DNA of 40,716 bases from Haliea sp. (lineage in GTDB: Bacteria; Pseudomonadota; Gammaproteobacteria; Pseudomonadales; Halieaceae): the NCBI GenBank assembly GCA_024642245.1, contig JAHEBM010000029.1:1-40716 (forward strand). Reading direction: 5' to 3'. Below, one piece after another: positions 25,798 to 34,523 of the stretch. Below the pieces are notes generated by a model. That model had not been told where the DNA came from. It did not search any database and worked only from the letters and a program-made list of their open reading frames with translations. A program made the translations under genes and the position numbers. Positions within the stretch are counted from its first letter, which is position 1; each line of letters opens with the position of its first letter.

Positions 25798-26768
25798 AAA
25801 TTCGAATACTGGTTTTAATTGTACTGGTAGCCGGCGGTGTAGCGGCGTATAGCCTATGGCCCCGCGGTGGCACCAATGGTGAACTGGCCCTGTACGGCAA
25901 CGTGGATATACGCGAAGTGCAGCTCGGGTTCCGGGTAGGGGGACGCCTGCTGGCGATGAACTTCGAGGAAGGCGATGCGGTGACCACCGGCGCTGTGCTG
26001 GCCACACTGGATGCCAGGCCACTGGAAGACGGGCTGGCACTGGCCGAGGCGGGCGTCGCCGGGGCCGAGGCGCGCCTGGCCCTGCTGCGCAAGGGCTCCA
26101 GGCCGCAGGAGATCGAGCAGGCCAGGGCGCAGGTAAAGGAGATCGCGGCTGCCCTGGAAAACGCGCGGCGGGAGTACGAACGGCAGAACAACCTCACCAG
26201 GAGCGGGCTTAGCAGCCAGGGCCTGCTGGATGCCAGCATTGCCCAGCGGGACCAGCTCTCCGCGCGCCTGGCGGCCGGGCAGGAGGCGCTGGCTATCGCG
26301 ATTGAAGGCGCGCGCCTGGAAGATATCACTGCCGCCGAGGCCGCACTGGCAGCTGCCCAGGCCCAGCGCGCGATGGCGCGCACCCAGCTCGAGGATACGC
26401 AGCTGAAGGCGCCCAATAACGGGATTATCCTCACGCGAGTGCGCGAGCCGGGCTCCATTGTGGCGGCGGGTGCGCCGGTTTACTCGCTGTCCCTCACCGA
26501 CACCGTCTATGTACGCGCCTATGTGGACGAAGCGAGTCTTGGCAGGGTTGTTCCCGGCGCTCGCGTTGTGGTCACCACCGATTCCAGCCAGAAGGAGTAT
26601 CCTGGACAGGTAGGGTTTATCTCCCCTCGCGCGGAATTCACGCCCAAGTCAGTAGAGACACCGGAGTTGCGCACCGACCTGGTCTATCGCCTGCGCATCG
26701 TGATCAGCGATCCGGACGAGGGGTTGCGCCAGGGTATGCCGGTGACCATCAGAATACCCGGCCGCTGA
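25794..26768 (+). CDS. ybhG: HlyD-type membrane fusion protein, YbhG
   Basis: This 324-residue periplasmic adaptor begins with an uncleaved N-terminal membrane anchor (MKIRILVLIVLVAGGVAAY). It then has a lipoyl/barrel-sandwich half (YGNVDIREVQLGFRVGGR), a long alpha-helical coiled-coil hairpin of about 60-200 rich in Ala, Glu and Arg, and a second half-lipoyl and beta-barrel (DTQLKAPNNGIIL to the C-terminus). It links an inner-membrane ABC exporter to an outer-membrane channel, as in YbhG of the E. coli YbhGFSR system. It overlaps cecR by 4 bp and is followed by ybhF after 7 bp. No outer membrane factor gene is present, so TolC or another channel is presumably used. Confidence 0.92.
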   Translation: MKIRILVLIVLVAGGVAAYSLWPRGGTNGELALYGNVDIREVQLGFRVGGRLLAMNFEEGDAVTTGAVLATLDARPLEDGLALAEAGVAGAEARLALLRKGSRPQEIEQARAQVKEIAAALENARREYERQNNLTRSGLSSQGLLDASIAQRDQLSARLAAGQEALAIAIEGARLEDITAAEAALAAAQAQRAMARTQLEDTQLKAPNNGIILTRVREPGSIVAAGAPVYSLSLTDTVYVRAYVDEASLGRVVPGARVVVTTDSSQKEYPGQVGFISPRAEFTPKSVETPELRTDLVYRLRIVISDPDEGLRQGMPVTIRIPGR

Positions 26769-26775
26769 GCCTGGT

Positions 26776-28509
26776 ATGTCAACCGGCGTCATCGTAGAGC
26801 AGGTCGACAAAGCGTTTGGCGATACGCCTGCACTGACGGGAATTTGTGCCAGCATTGCCGGCGGCAGGCTGACAGGTCTTGTCGGTCCTGATGGCGCCGG
26901 CAAAACCACATTGCTGCGCCTGCTGGCCGGCCTGATGGTCCCGGATGCCGGAAAGATAACGTTATGTGGCCACGACACGGTGACCGCTGCCGGTGACGTT
27001 CATCTTATTACCGGCTACATGCCGCAGCGCTTTGGCCTGTACGAAGACCTCTCCGTACTGGAGAACATGACGCTTTACGCCGCGCTGCGCGGACTGCAGG
27101 CGGGCGCCGATTCAGAACTTTTTTCCAGGTTGCTTGCGTTTACCGGGCTCGCGCCCTTTACAAAGCGACTGGCCGGGGCCCTGTCGGGCGGGATGAAACA
27201 GAAGCTCGGGCTCGCCTGCGCTCTCATGGCGCGTCCACAGGTATTGTTGCTGGACGAGCCCAGCGTGGGTGTTGACCCGGTCAGTCGCCGGGACCTGTGG
27301 AAGATGGTCCAGGAACTCGCTCACGAGGGCATGGCGGTTGTCTGGGCCACCGCCTACCTGGACGAGGCGGAGCGCTGCGAGGATGTTTTACTGCTGGACA
27401 AGGGGGCCGTGGTGTACTCCGGGCCGCCCGAGGCACTGACTTCGCGCCTTACCGGTCGCAGTTTCCTGATGAGCGGTATTGACGGCGACCGCCGGGATAT
27501 CCTCACCCGGGCACTGCAGCTGCCCGGGGTCCGCGACGGGGTTATCCAGGGCGCCTCGGTTCGCCTGGTGGTTGCACAGCAACGGGACCTGGCTGGTATC
27601 AGCGAACTGGCCGCAAGCTGCAATGCGACGCTTGCCGAGACCACGCCGCGCTTTGAGGACGCCTTCATCGACCTGCTCGGCGGCGGCCCCGGCGGCGTAT
27701 CGGCGATTGCGCAGCGTATGGAACCCCTGCCGCAGCAGGGTGCCGTGATGGTCAGTTGCCAGAATCTCACCAAGCGCTTTGGTACGTTTACCGCGACGGA
27801 CAATGTCAGCTTTGATGTTGTGCAGGGCGAGATCTTCGGGCTCCTGGGCCCCAACGGCGCGGGAAAATCCACAACCTTCAAAATGCTGTGCGGCCTGCTT
27901 AAAATCACCAGCGGCAAGGCCCAGGTCGTCGGCCTGGACCTGCGGCGGTCACCCAGTGAAATCAAGTTTCAGCTTGGCTACATGGCCCAGAAGTTTTCCT
28001 TGTACGGCCTGTTGTCGGTGCGGCAGAACCTGGATTTTTTTTCCGGTGTTTACGGGCTCAAGCGCGCCCAGCGCAGGGAGCGGGTGAAGGAGATGATCGA
28101 GGTGTTTGAGCTGCAGCCCATACTCGACCAGTCACCGGATGAAATACCGCTGGGCTTCAAGCAGCGGCTCGCGCTGGCCTGCGCGCTGATGCACCGCCCG
28201 AAAGTGCTGTTCCTCGACGAACCCACCTCCGGTGTCGACCCGATTACCCGCCGTGAGTTCTGGACGCATATCACCGGTCTTGTTGCCCGGGGCGTGACAG
28301 TGATGGTTACCACCCATTTCATGGACGAGGCGGAGTATTGTGACCGCGTGGCGCTGGTGCACCGGGCGCGCCTTATCGCGCTGGATACGCCTGATCGCCT
28401 CAAGGCCATGGTGGCGGATGAATCCCTGCCGGACCCGACCATGGAAGATGCCTTTGTTCGCCTGATCGAGCGGCAGGGCGCCGGGCCTGCCAGTGAGCAG
28501 GTCGCATGA
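26776..28509 (+). CDS. ybhF: ABC transporter ATP-binding protein with two fused ATPase domains, YbhF
   Basis: This 577-residue protein has two nucleotide-binding domains in tandem. The first has Walker A GPDGAGKTT (37-45), signature LSGGMKQ and Walker B VLLLDEPSVGVDP. The second starts at about 318 and has Walker A GPNGAGKST (358-366), a degenerate signature IPLGFKQ starting near 457, and Walker B VLFLDEPTSGVDP. It energises the export complex formed with YbhS, YbhR and YbhG. The degenerate second signature would leave one of the two ATP sites inactive or altered, which is common in fused ATPases of this subfamily. The next gene starts at 28506, overlapping by 4 bp, so translation is coupled. 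Confidence 0.94.
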   Translation: MSTGVIVEQVDKAFGDTPALTGICASIAGGRLTGLVGPDGAGKTTLLRLLAGLMVPDAGKITLCGHDTVTAAGDVHLITGYMPQRFGLYEDLSVLENMTLYAALRGLQAGADSELFSRLLAFTGLAPFTKRLAGALSGGMKQKLGLACALMARPQVLLLDEPSVGVDPVSRRDLWKMVQELAHEGMAVVWATAYLDEAERCEDVLLLDKGAVVYSGPPEALTSRLTGRSFLMSGIDGDRRDILTRALQLPGVRDGVIQGASVRLVVAQQRDLAGISELAASCNATLAETTPRFEDAFIDLLGGGPGGVSAIAQRMEPLPQQGAVMVSCQNLTKRFGTFTATDNVSFDVVQGEIFGLLGPNGAGKSTTFKMLCGLLKITSGKAQVVGLDLRRSPSEIKFQLGYMAQKFSLYGLLSVRQNLDFFSGVYGLKRAQRRERVKEMIEVFELQPILDQSPDEIPLGFKQRLALACALMHRPKVLFLDEPTSGVDPITRREFWTHITGLVARGVTVMVTTHFMDEAEYCDRVALVHRARLIALDTPDRLKAMVADESLPDPTMEDAFVRLIERQGAGPASEQVA

Positions 28510-29612
28510 AACGTTTCTGGGCGCTTATCAGGAAGGAGTCCTATCAGGTGGTGCGCGATCCCGCCGCCCTGGTCATCGCCTTTGTTTTGCCGCCAATGCT
28601 GTTGTTTCTGTATGCCTTTGCACTGTCGCTGGACGTGAAAAATGTCGACGTTGGTATCGTACTGGAAAGTGACGGGGTTCAGGCCAGGTCGCTGGCCGCG
28701 GCCTTTGCGGCAACGCCCTACCTGCACGTGACCGGCGCGCGGCATCGAAGTGAGGTGGAATACAAATTGATCACCGGCGACCTGAAAGCCTTTGCGGTGA
28801 TTCCCGCGGACTTCGAAGCCCGCCTGCTGGAAACGCAGGGGCAGGCAGCCATACAGATAGTCACCGATGCCTCCAACGCCAATACCGCGAACTTTACCGG
28901 CGCCTACCTGCAGGGGGTTTTTGCCAAGTGGCTGGCGGAGCATTCTGCTGGCCCCGCGCCGGTCGAGCGCTTCGTCTTCGAGCAGCGCTTCTGGTTCAAC
29001 CCCGAACTGAAGAGCAGGCACGTGCTGTTGCCCGGGTCGCTGGCGATTATCATGACGATCATCGGTACGCTGCTGACCGCCATGGTGATGTCCCGCGAGT
29101 GGGAACGCGGGACGATGGAGGCGCTCATCGCCACGCCGGCCACGGTTTTTGAAATTATATTGAGCAAGCTCATTCCCTACTTTTTCCTGGCCATGCTTGC
29201 TGTGGCTGGCTGTACCTTCCTTTGCGTTGTCGTACTGGGAGTTCCCCTGCGCGGTTCACCCGGCGCACTGGTGCTGATCAGTGCCGTCTTCCTGGTGCCG
29301 GCACTGGGCCAGGGCCTGCTGATTTCGACACTTGCCAGAAACCAGTTTCTTGCATCGCAGATCGCCCTCATCACCGGGTTCCTGCCCGCGTTGCTGCTGT
29401 CGGGTTTTCTCTTCGAAATCCAGAGCATGCCGTGGTTCATCCAGCAGGTGACCCGCATTATCCCGGCGCGGTATTACGTGGCCAGCTTGCAAACTGTCTT
29501 TCTCGCCGGGGATGTATGGCCGTTGTTTATCCGTAATATGGCGGAGATGCTTATGGTAGGCGGCGTGTTCTTCGGCATCATCGCCCTGAAATTCCGCAAG
29601 AGGCTCGACTGA
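28506..29612 (+). CDS. ybhS: ABC-2 type transporter permease, YbhS
   Basis: This 368-residue permease has one N-terminal membrane helix (about 22-42), a large periplasmic domain to about 180, and a cluster of five C-terminal helices, the ABC2_membrane_3 layout. The sequence EWERGTMEALIATPATVFEIILSK, here quoted in part as EWERGTMEALIATP, is the conserved cytoplasmic loop after the second helix that contacts the ATPase. It is one of two permease halves of the exporter. It overlaps ybhF by ATGA and shares a TGATG junction with ybhR. Confidence 0.92.
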   Translation: MKRFWALIRKESYQVVRDPAALVIAFVLPPMLLFLYAFALSLDVKNVDVGIVLESDGVQARSLAAAFAATPYLHVTGARHRSEVEYKLITGDLKAFAVIPADFEARLLETQGQAAIQIVTDASNANTANFTGAYLQGVFAKWLAEHSAGPAPVERFVFEQRFWFNPELKSRHVLLPGSLAIIMTIIGTLLTAMVMSREWERGTMEALIATPATVFEIILSKLIPYFFLAMLAVAGCTFLCVVVLGVPLRGSPGALVLISAVFLVPALGQGLLISTLARNQFLASQIALITGFLPALLLSGFLFEIQSMPWFIQQVTRIIPARYYVASLQTVFLAGDVWPLFIRNMAEMLMVGGVFFGIIALKFRKRLD

Positions 29613-30721
29613 TGTTTGACCGGCTTGTCGCCTCCATCATGAAAGAAGCCATCATGTTCTGGCGCGACCCCAGGACCCGTGCCATGTTATTCGGATTGCC
29701 GGTAATACAGGTGATGATTTTTGGTTTTGCCGCGACCATGGAGGTGAGGAATGTCGACCTGGCGATCATCAATGACGATGCAGGTCGCTGGTCGCACGAG
29801 TTGATCGAGCGTGTGAGCTCCGCCGAGTTTGTCGGCAGCACCCGGCACCTGGGATCCGTGAAAGAGCTGACGCAGGATCTACAGGAGCGAAAAATATTAC
29901 TGGCGCTGTATTTCCCGGCGGACTTTTCCAGGAAGGTGGTCGCCGGTGTACCCGCCCAGGTCCAGGTTATCCTGGATGGGCGCCGCGCCAATGCGGCGCA
30001 GGTGGCTTTTTCCTATATTGGCGCGATAGCCCGCGAGGCCGGTGTTGAGCTCGCCGCGATCGACGCTGTAGCGGTAGCCGCGCCCCGGGCGCAGGTGCGG
30101 CACTGGTTCAACCCCAACCTCAACTATCGCTGGTTTATTGTGCCCAGCCTGGCGGGCACCATGTCGATGGTGATTGCACTCATGATGACCGGCCTTTCCA
30201 TATCACGGGAGCGGGAGCTGGGTACGTTCGACCAGTTACTGGTCTCCCCCAGCAAGCCTGTCGAAATCATGGTGAGCAAGACCATCCCGGCCCTGCTGGG
30301 GGCGGGTGTGGTGGGCAGCATCATTATTTGCATCGCCGTGTTTGGCTTTGGTGTGCCGTTCGAGGGCAGCATCTTTCTGCTTTTGGCTGCGATGTTTCCG
30401 TTCGTCTTTTCCGTGGTAGGCATCGGCCTGGTGTTGTCCTCCCTGGCCAATACCCAGCAACAATCCGTACTGGCAATATTCTTCGTTATCATGCCGCTGG
30501 TCCTGACATCCGGGTTTGCCACGCCAATCGACAATATGCCCCAGTGGATGCAGTACGCCACAGCAATCAATCCCCTGAGGTATATACTGATCATCATCCA
30601 GGGTTCATTTCTCAAGTCGATGTCAGCGGCAGATATCCTGGCCAACGCCTGGCCGATGCTGCTGATCGGCGCGGTGACCTTTACCATAGCCACGGTCGTG
30701 GTACAGCGCCGTCTGCAATAG
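29612..30721 (+). CDS. ybhR: ABC-2 type transporter permease, YbhR
   Basis: This 369-residue protein is the second permease half, with the same layout as YbhS: an N-terminal helix (about 23-42), a periplasmic domain to about 175, and five C-terminal helices. Its coupling loop reads SRERELGTFDQLLVSPSK. It would pair with YbhS and use YbhF for energy and YbhG as adaptor to export a substrate that is unknown here; E. coli YbhGFSR has been linked to drug and cation sensitivity. It starts one base into the ybhS stop codon. It is the last gene of the operon, and no hairpin terminator is visible between its stop and the tRNA. Confidence 0.92.
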   Translation: MFDRLVASIMKEAIMFWRDPRTRAMLFGLPVIQVMIFGFAATMEVRNVDLAIINDDAGRWSHELIERVSSAEFVGSTRHLGSVKELTQDLQERKILLALYFPADFSRKVVAGVPAQVQVILDGRRANAAQVAFSYIGAIAREAGVELAAIDAVAVAAPRAQVRHWFNPNLNYRWFIVPSLAGTMSMVIALMMTGLSISRERELGTFDQLLVSPSKPVEIMVSKTIPALLGAGVVGSIIICIAVFGFGVPFEGSIFLLLAAMFPFVFSVVGIGLVLSSLANTQQQSVLAIFFVIMPLVLTSGFATPIDNMPQWMQYATAINPLRYILIIIQGSFLKSMSAADILANAWPMLLIGAVTFTIATVVVQRRLQ

Positions 30722-30748
30722 CCGGCGTGCTCGGGAAGCCAAAAAATG

Positions 30749-30825
30749 TGGTGCCCTCGGCAGGACTCAAACCTGCGACATCTCCCTTAGGAGGGGAGTG
30801 CTCTATTCAACTGAGCTACGAGGGC
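30749..30825 (-). tRNA. tRNA-Arg (anticodon CCU)
   Basis: The minus strand folds as a full cloverleaf of 77 nt including an encoded CCA. The acceptor stem is GCCCTCG/CGAGGGC, the D stem GCTC/GAGC, the anticodon stem CTCCC/GGGAG with loop CTCCTAA (anticodon at 30791-30789) and the T stem GCAGG/CCTGC. It reads AGG arginine codons. The D loop has A at position 19 (30807) and the T loop has U at 56 (30769), replacing the near-universal G19-C56 pair by A19-U56. A run of six T lies just after the CCA end on the minus strand and may act in termination. Confidence 0.95.
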
Positions 30826-30923
30826 GAAGAGGGCGGGAGTATAGCAAGCGCAGGCGCTCTTTCGGAACCCCGAATCCGGGTTTGACGTGGATCAATTTCC
30901 CCAGCGCTGGCGCTCTTGTGGTA

Positions 30924-30951
30924 TTGAAAACGCCTGGTTTAGCCCCCACTT
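30924..30951 (+). promoter_or_regulatory. Candidate sigma-32 heat-shock promoter for hsp20
   Basis: TTGAAA at 30924-30929 and CCCCACTT at 30944-30951 are separated by 14 bp, close to the sigma-32 consensus of TTGAAA and CCCCATNT. It lies 45 bp before the small heat-shock protein start, as expected for a heat-inducible gene. Confidence 0.6.
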
Positions 30952-30996
30952 TACATTGCAGGTAGAGACAAACCACATACGTGAAGGAGGTGTTGA

Positions 30997-31419
30997 ATGT
31001 CTTTAATACCACGCAGTAACCTGTTCGATATCGACCGCCTTTTTGGTGAAAGCTGGCCGCAAGGCTATGAGGCCCGGAGCAGTTCGTTCTTTGCGCCGCG
31101 GGTGGATATCAAGGAGGCTGGCAACCACTACGAAATCACCGCTGAGCTGCCCGGGGTGGCGAAAGAGGATATTCATATCCATGTGAAGGACGGCATCCTC
31201 ACACTGGAGGCCGAGACCAGCAAGGAAGACAAGGAAGAAAAAGACGGCAAGGTGATTCGCCAGGAGCGGCGCTACGGCAAGTACATGCGCAGCTTTAACC
31301 TGGGTTCCGATATTCATGAGGCGGATATCAAGGCCTCTTTCAAGGATGGCGTGCTGACCCTGGAGGCACCGAAACTGGTGGCGAAGGCCCCGGAGCGCCG
31401 TCGTATCAGCATCGACTGA
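30997..31419 (+). CDS. Small heat-shock protein, Hsp20/alpha-crystallin family
   Basis: This 140-residue chaperone has a short N-terminal arm (MSLIPRSNLFDIDRLF), the alpha-crystallin domain of about 35-130 with ELPGVAKEDIHIHVKDGILTLEAE split by a charged loop, and the conserved GVLTLEAPK strand followed by an IxI-type tail (RRISID). Such proteins bind unfolding proteins and hold them for refolding by ATP-dependent chaperones. The start has a strong AAGGAGG ribosome site. A sigma-32-like promoter precedes it and a GC-rich hairpin with a T run follows, so it is a monocistronic heat-shock gene. Confidence 0.94.
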   Translation: MSLIPRSNLFDIDRLFGESWPQGYEARSSSFFAPRVDIKEAGNHYEITAELPGVAKEDIHIHVKDGILTLEAETSKEDKEEKDGKVIRQERRYGKYMRSFNLGSDIHEADIKASFKDGVLTLEAPKLVAKAPERRRISID

Positions 31420-31433
31420 GGACCGCTTGCCTG

Positions 31434-31469
31434 CGGGCGGGGTGAACATCCCGCCCGTAGTCTGTTTTT
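31434..31469 (+). terminator. Likely rho-independent terminator after hsp20
   Basis: A perfect 8-bp stem CGGGCGGG/CCCGCCCG (31434-31441 and 31450-31457) with an 8-nt loop is followed, after a 7-nt gap, by TTTTT at 31465-31469. The gap between stem and T run is longer than ideal. Confidence 0.5.
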
Positions 31470-31579
31470 GCCTTGCCGCGCTTGCTTTTCGCGCCGTCAC
31501 GCAGCAATCTACCAGCCTTCCGAGGGGGTCGATACCCGTCCCGCCAGGTTGTCCGTCCTGCGATATGAGGTAGTATCCC

Positions 31580-33523
31580 GTGAGGTTCCGGGTTCCATTT
31601 TTCCTGCTTTGCCTGCTGCTGCAACATTCCCTGGGTGCCGCCGAGCCGGCGCCTGCCGACTCTGCTGACGAAGCCCTGTCCGGGGCCCGGTACCAGTATT
31701 CCGAGGCCATGAGGGCCGTGGACAAGGGCCGCTGGACCGAGTACGAACAGTTGCGCCCGGGACTGGCGGATTACCCGCTGGCGATCTACCTGGATTACTA
31801 CCAGCTCACCCGTCAGTCCCGCGATGTGCGGCCGGCGGATGCCCTGCGTTTTATCCGCAACACGGCCGGTTCGCCGCTGCCCAACCGCTTTACCCACCGC
31901 TACCTCCTGCAGGCCGGCCAGGACCAGCGCTGGCAGGATTTTCTGCAGGTGAAACCGGATGAGCCCGAAAGCGTCGAGCTCAAGTGCTATTTTTTCCGTG
32001 CCAAAATGGCCACGGGCGATACCGATACCGCCTGGGAGGGCGCCCGTCGCCTCTGGGACTTCGGCCAGTCGCGACCGAAGGCCTGTGATGCGCTGTTTTC
32101 CGCCTGGCTCGAGGCCGGCCAGTTGAGCGACGAGCTTGTCTGGTCGCGGCAGCTGAAAGCCTTCGATGCCGGTCAGCAATCGCTGATGACCTATGTGGCC
32201 CGGCAGGCCAGCCCGCAGCTGGCGACCTGGGCAGACAAGCTGCTGGCCGTGTACCTGCAACCGGAGAAAATCCGGCAGCAGGCACTGCCCCCCGACAGCC
32301 CTTATTCGGCGGACATCGCCAGCCACGGCCTGGCGCTGCTGGCGCGCTACAACCCGCAACTGGCCCTGCAGTTCTGGACTGCCTACCGCGACGAGCTGGC
32401 GTTCAATGACGCTCAGGTCCGGCAGGTGGAATACGCCATTGCCCTGTACGGGCTGTTTGCCCAGGAGGAGGCTCTTGCGACCTGGTTGCAGCAGGCACTG
32501 CCGCGACTGGCGGATGACAAGCTGGTGGAAATACGCCTGCGCTGGGCACTGGCCGAGCAGGACTGGCCGGCCATGGCGCAAACCCTGCCCCTGTTGTCCG
32601 CTGAAAGGCAGCAGGCGGAGGTCTGGCGCTACTGGCATGCCGTACTGCTGGAGCAGGCCGGCGATACGGCGCAGGCGAATGCGCTGTTCGACGCCCTCTC
32701 GGGCGAGCGCAGCTACCACGGTTTTCTCGCCGCTGACCGCCTGGGCAAGACCTATAGTTTCAACAATCACTCGCCCGTGCTGGAGGACGCCACTGCCAAC
32801 CAGCTGCAGCAGCTGCCGGTGGTCAAGCGCGTGGGCGAACTCAATTTTCACGAGTCATACAACCTTGCCCACTCCGAGTGGTATTACCTGTTGCAGAGCA
32901 GCGATGACAAGGTACGCAACGAACAACTGGCGCAGCTGGCATCCCGGCAGGGTTGGTATCGGATGGCAATAGATGCCGCCTCCAGGGCGCAGGCCTGGGA
33001 CGCCCTGGACCTGCGTTTTCCCACGCCCTACCAGGACGCGTTCAAACGCCATGCCTCGGTGCAGCAAGTGCCCAGCACGGAACTGATGGCAATTGCCCGC
33101 AGGGAGAGCGCCTTCTACCCGCAGGCCCAGTCACCTGTAGGCGCTCGTGGCCTGATGCAGTTGATGCCGGCCACAGGCAGGCAGGTGGCTACTTCGCTGG
33201 GTGAGCACCGGGCCGGCTCCGACCTGTTCGAGGTGGAACACAACGTGCTGCTGGGCAGTGCCTACTATCGCCAGCTGCTGGACCGTTTTGGCGGCAATCG
33301 CGTTTTTGCCCTCACCGCTTATAACGCTGGTCCCAACCGGGTTGACCGCTGGCGCCACGAGCCGGGGCAGGGGGTTCCGGTGGACGTCTGGGTCGATACC
33401 ATTCCCTACAAGGAAACGCGCGAATATGTGCAGGCGGTACTGTCCTATAACGTGGTATTCCAGTACCTGATGGGCGATACTCGCAGCCTGTTGACCCCGG
33501 CTGAGCGCAAGGCCTCGTACTGA
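31580..33523 (+). CDS. slt: Soluble lytic murein transglycosylase, Slt70 family
   Basis: This 647-residue periplasmic enzyme cuts the glycan strand of peptidoglycan between MurNAc and GlcNAc and leaves 1,6-anhydro ends. It has a signal peptide of about 20 residues (MRFRVPFFLLCLLLQHSLGA), a long superhelical U/L domain of about 30-475, and a C-terminal SLT domain with catalytic Glu509 in RRESAF, then SPVGARGLMQLMPATG and LTAYNAGPNRVDRW. The length matches Slt70. The start is GTG 31580 behind GAGG. It precedes the ArsS gene by 37 bp and may be co-transcribed with it, but there is no obvious functional link. Confidence 0.93.
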   Translation: MRFRVPFFLLCLLLQHSLGAAEPAPADSADEALSGARYQYSEAMRAVDKGRWTEYEQLRPGLADYPLAIYLDYYQLTRQSRDVRPADALRFIRNTAGSPLPNRFTHRYLLQAGQDQRWQDFLQVKPDEPESVELKCYFFRAKMATGDTDTAWEGARRLWDFGQSRPKACDALFSAWLEAGQLSDELVWSRQLKAFDAGQQSLMTYVARQASPQLATWADKLLAVYLQPEKIRQQALPPDSPYSADIASHGLALLARYNPQLALQFWTAYRDELAFNDAQVRQVEYAIALYGLFAQEEALATWLQQALPRLADDKLVEIRLRWALAEQDWPAMAQTLPLLSAERQQAEVWRYWHAVLLEQAGDTAQANALFDALSGERSYHGFLAADRLGKTYSFNNHSPVLEDATANQLQQLPVVKRVGELNFHESYNLAHSEWYYLLQSSDDKVRNEQLAQLASRQGWYRMAIDAASRAQAWDALDLRFPTPYQDAFKRHASVQQVPSTELMAIARRESAFYPQAQSPVGARGLMQLMPATGRQVATSLGEHRAGSDLFEVEHNVLLGSAYYRQLLDRFGGNRVFALTAYNAGPNRVDRWRHEPGQGVPVDVWVDTIPYKETREYVQAVLSYNVVFQYLMGDTRSLLTPAERKASY

Positions 33524-33560
33524 GCCGGATCGATTCACCACAACCGATGGCGCCAGGCAT

Positions 33561-34523
33561 ATGCAGGACACCAGGCCACTACTGCTGGAAACCGACTTCC
33601 CCCTGATCAGCCGGGGTGAATTGCAGACGCTGCAGGTCAATCTTGGCTATGTCTGCAATCTCAGCTGCGTGCATTGCCACGTCAATGCCGGACCCAGCCG
33701 CACCGAGTCCATGCAGCTTGAAACGATTGACCAGGTGCTGGCGCTGCTGGCTCGCGATGGTATCGATCTATTGGACCTCACCGGCGGTGCCCCGGAGCTT
33801 AACCCGCATTTTCGCTACCTCGTGCGCGAGGCGAGGGCCCTGGGTGTGAGGGTCATTGACCGCTGCAACCTGACCGTACTGTGTGAACCCGGGCAGGAGG
33901 ACCTGGCGGAGTTTCTCGCCAGCCAGCAGGTGGAAATTACCGCCTCGCTGCCCTGTTACCTGGAAGATAACGTGCAGGAGCAACGCGGCAAGGGTGTTTA
34001 CTCCCAGAGTATCGAGGCTATTCGCAGGCTTAACGCACTGGGCTATGGCCATGTTCCCACCCTGCGCCTGAACCTGGTGTACAACCCGGTTGGTGCAGTG
34101 CTGCCGCCCCCCCAGGCCGGCCTGCAGGCGGATTACCGCCGGGAGTTGGGCCAGCGCTTTGGCATCTGTTTCAACGAGTTATTCACCATTACCAATATGC
34201 CCATCAGCCGCTTTGGCGCGGTGTTGTTGGCCCAGGGGCAATACCTGGGCTATATGCAGTTGTTGCGTGACAACTTCAGTGAAGCCAATCTCGACACCCT
34301 GATGTGCCGCTCCCTGCTCAGTATCGATTGGCAGGGCTATGTCTTCGATTGCGACTTCAACCAGATGCTCGACCTGCCTGTATTGGCCAGTGACAGCCGC
34401 CTGCATATTACCCGGCTGCCGCCGAAAGCCGCGCTCGCCGGCAAGCTGATCCGCACCGGTGAGCATTGCTACGGTTGCGCCGCGGGGCAGGGCAGCAGTT
34501 GTGGTGGCGCGCTGGACGGGTAA
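33561..34523 (+). CDS. arsS: Radical SAM protein ArsS (arsenosugar biosynthesis)
   Basis: This 320-residue radical SAM enzyme has the iron-sulfur motif CNLSCVHC (Cys32, Cys36, Cys39) followed by HVNAGPSRTE, a hallmark of the ArsS family. A C-terminal region with further cysteines (MCRSLLSIDWQGYVFDCDF and HCYGCAAGQGSSC) can hold auxiliary clusters. ArsS is thought to transfer the 5-deoxyadenosyl group of SAM to methylated arsenic on the way to arsenosugars. Its stop codon overlaps the start of the TIGR04283 glycosyltransferase gene by one base. No arsM methyltransferase gene is in the window, so the arsenic role is inferred from family and neighbours. Confidence 0.9.
   Translation: MQDTRPLLLETDFPLISRGELQTLQVNLGYVCNLSCVHCHVNAGPSRTESMQLETIDQVLALLARDGIDLLDLTGGAPELNPHFRYLVREARALGVRVIDRCNLTVLCEPGQEDLAEFLASQQVEITASLPCYLEDNVQEQRGKGVYSQSIEAIRRLNALGYGHVPTLRLNLVYNPVGAVLPPPQAGLQADYRRELGQRFGICFNELFTITNMPISRFGAVLLAQGQYLGYMQLLRDNFSEANLDTLMCRSLLSIDWQGYVFDCDFNQMLDLPVLASDSRLHITRLPPKAALAGKLIRTGEHCYGCAAGQGSSCGGALDG

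Noticed and set aside
28141-28175. Degenerate ABC signature (PLGFKQ) in the second ATPase domain of YbhF
   Set aside because: Asymmetric sites are usual in fused ATPases of this subfamily, so it is not a sign of decay.
31406-32851. Open frame of 481 codons on the minus strand across slt
   Set aside because: It is antisense to Slt70, with no ribosome site and no recognisable domain; it results from high GC at third codon positions.
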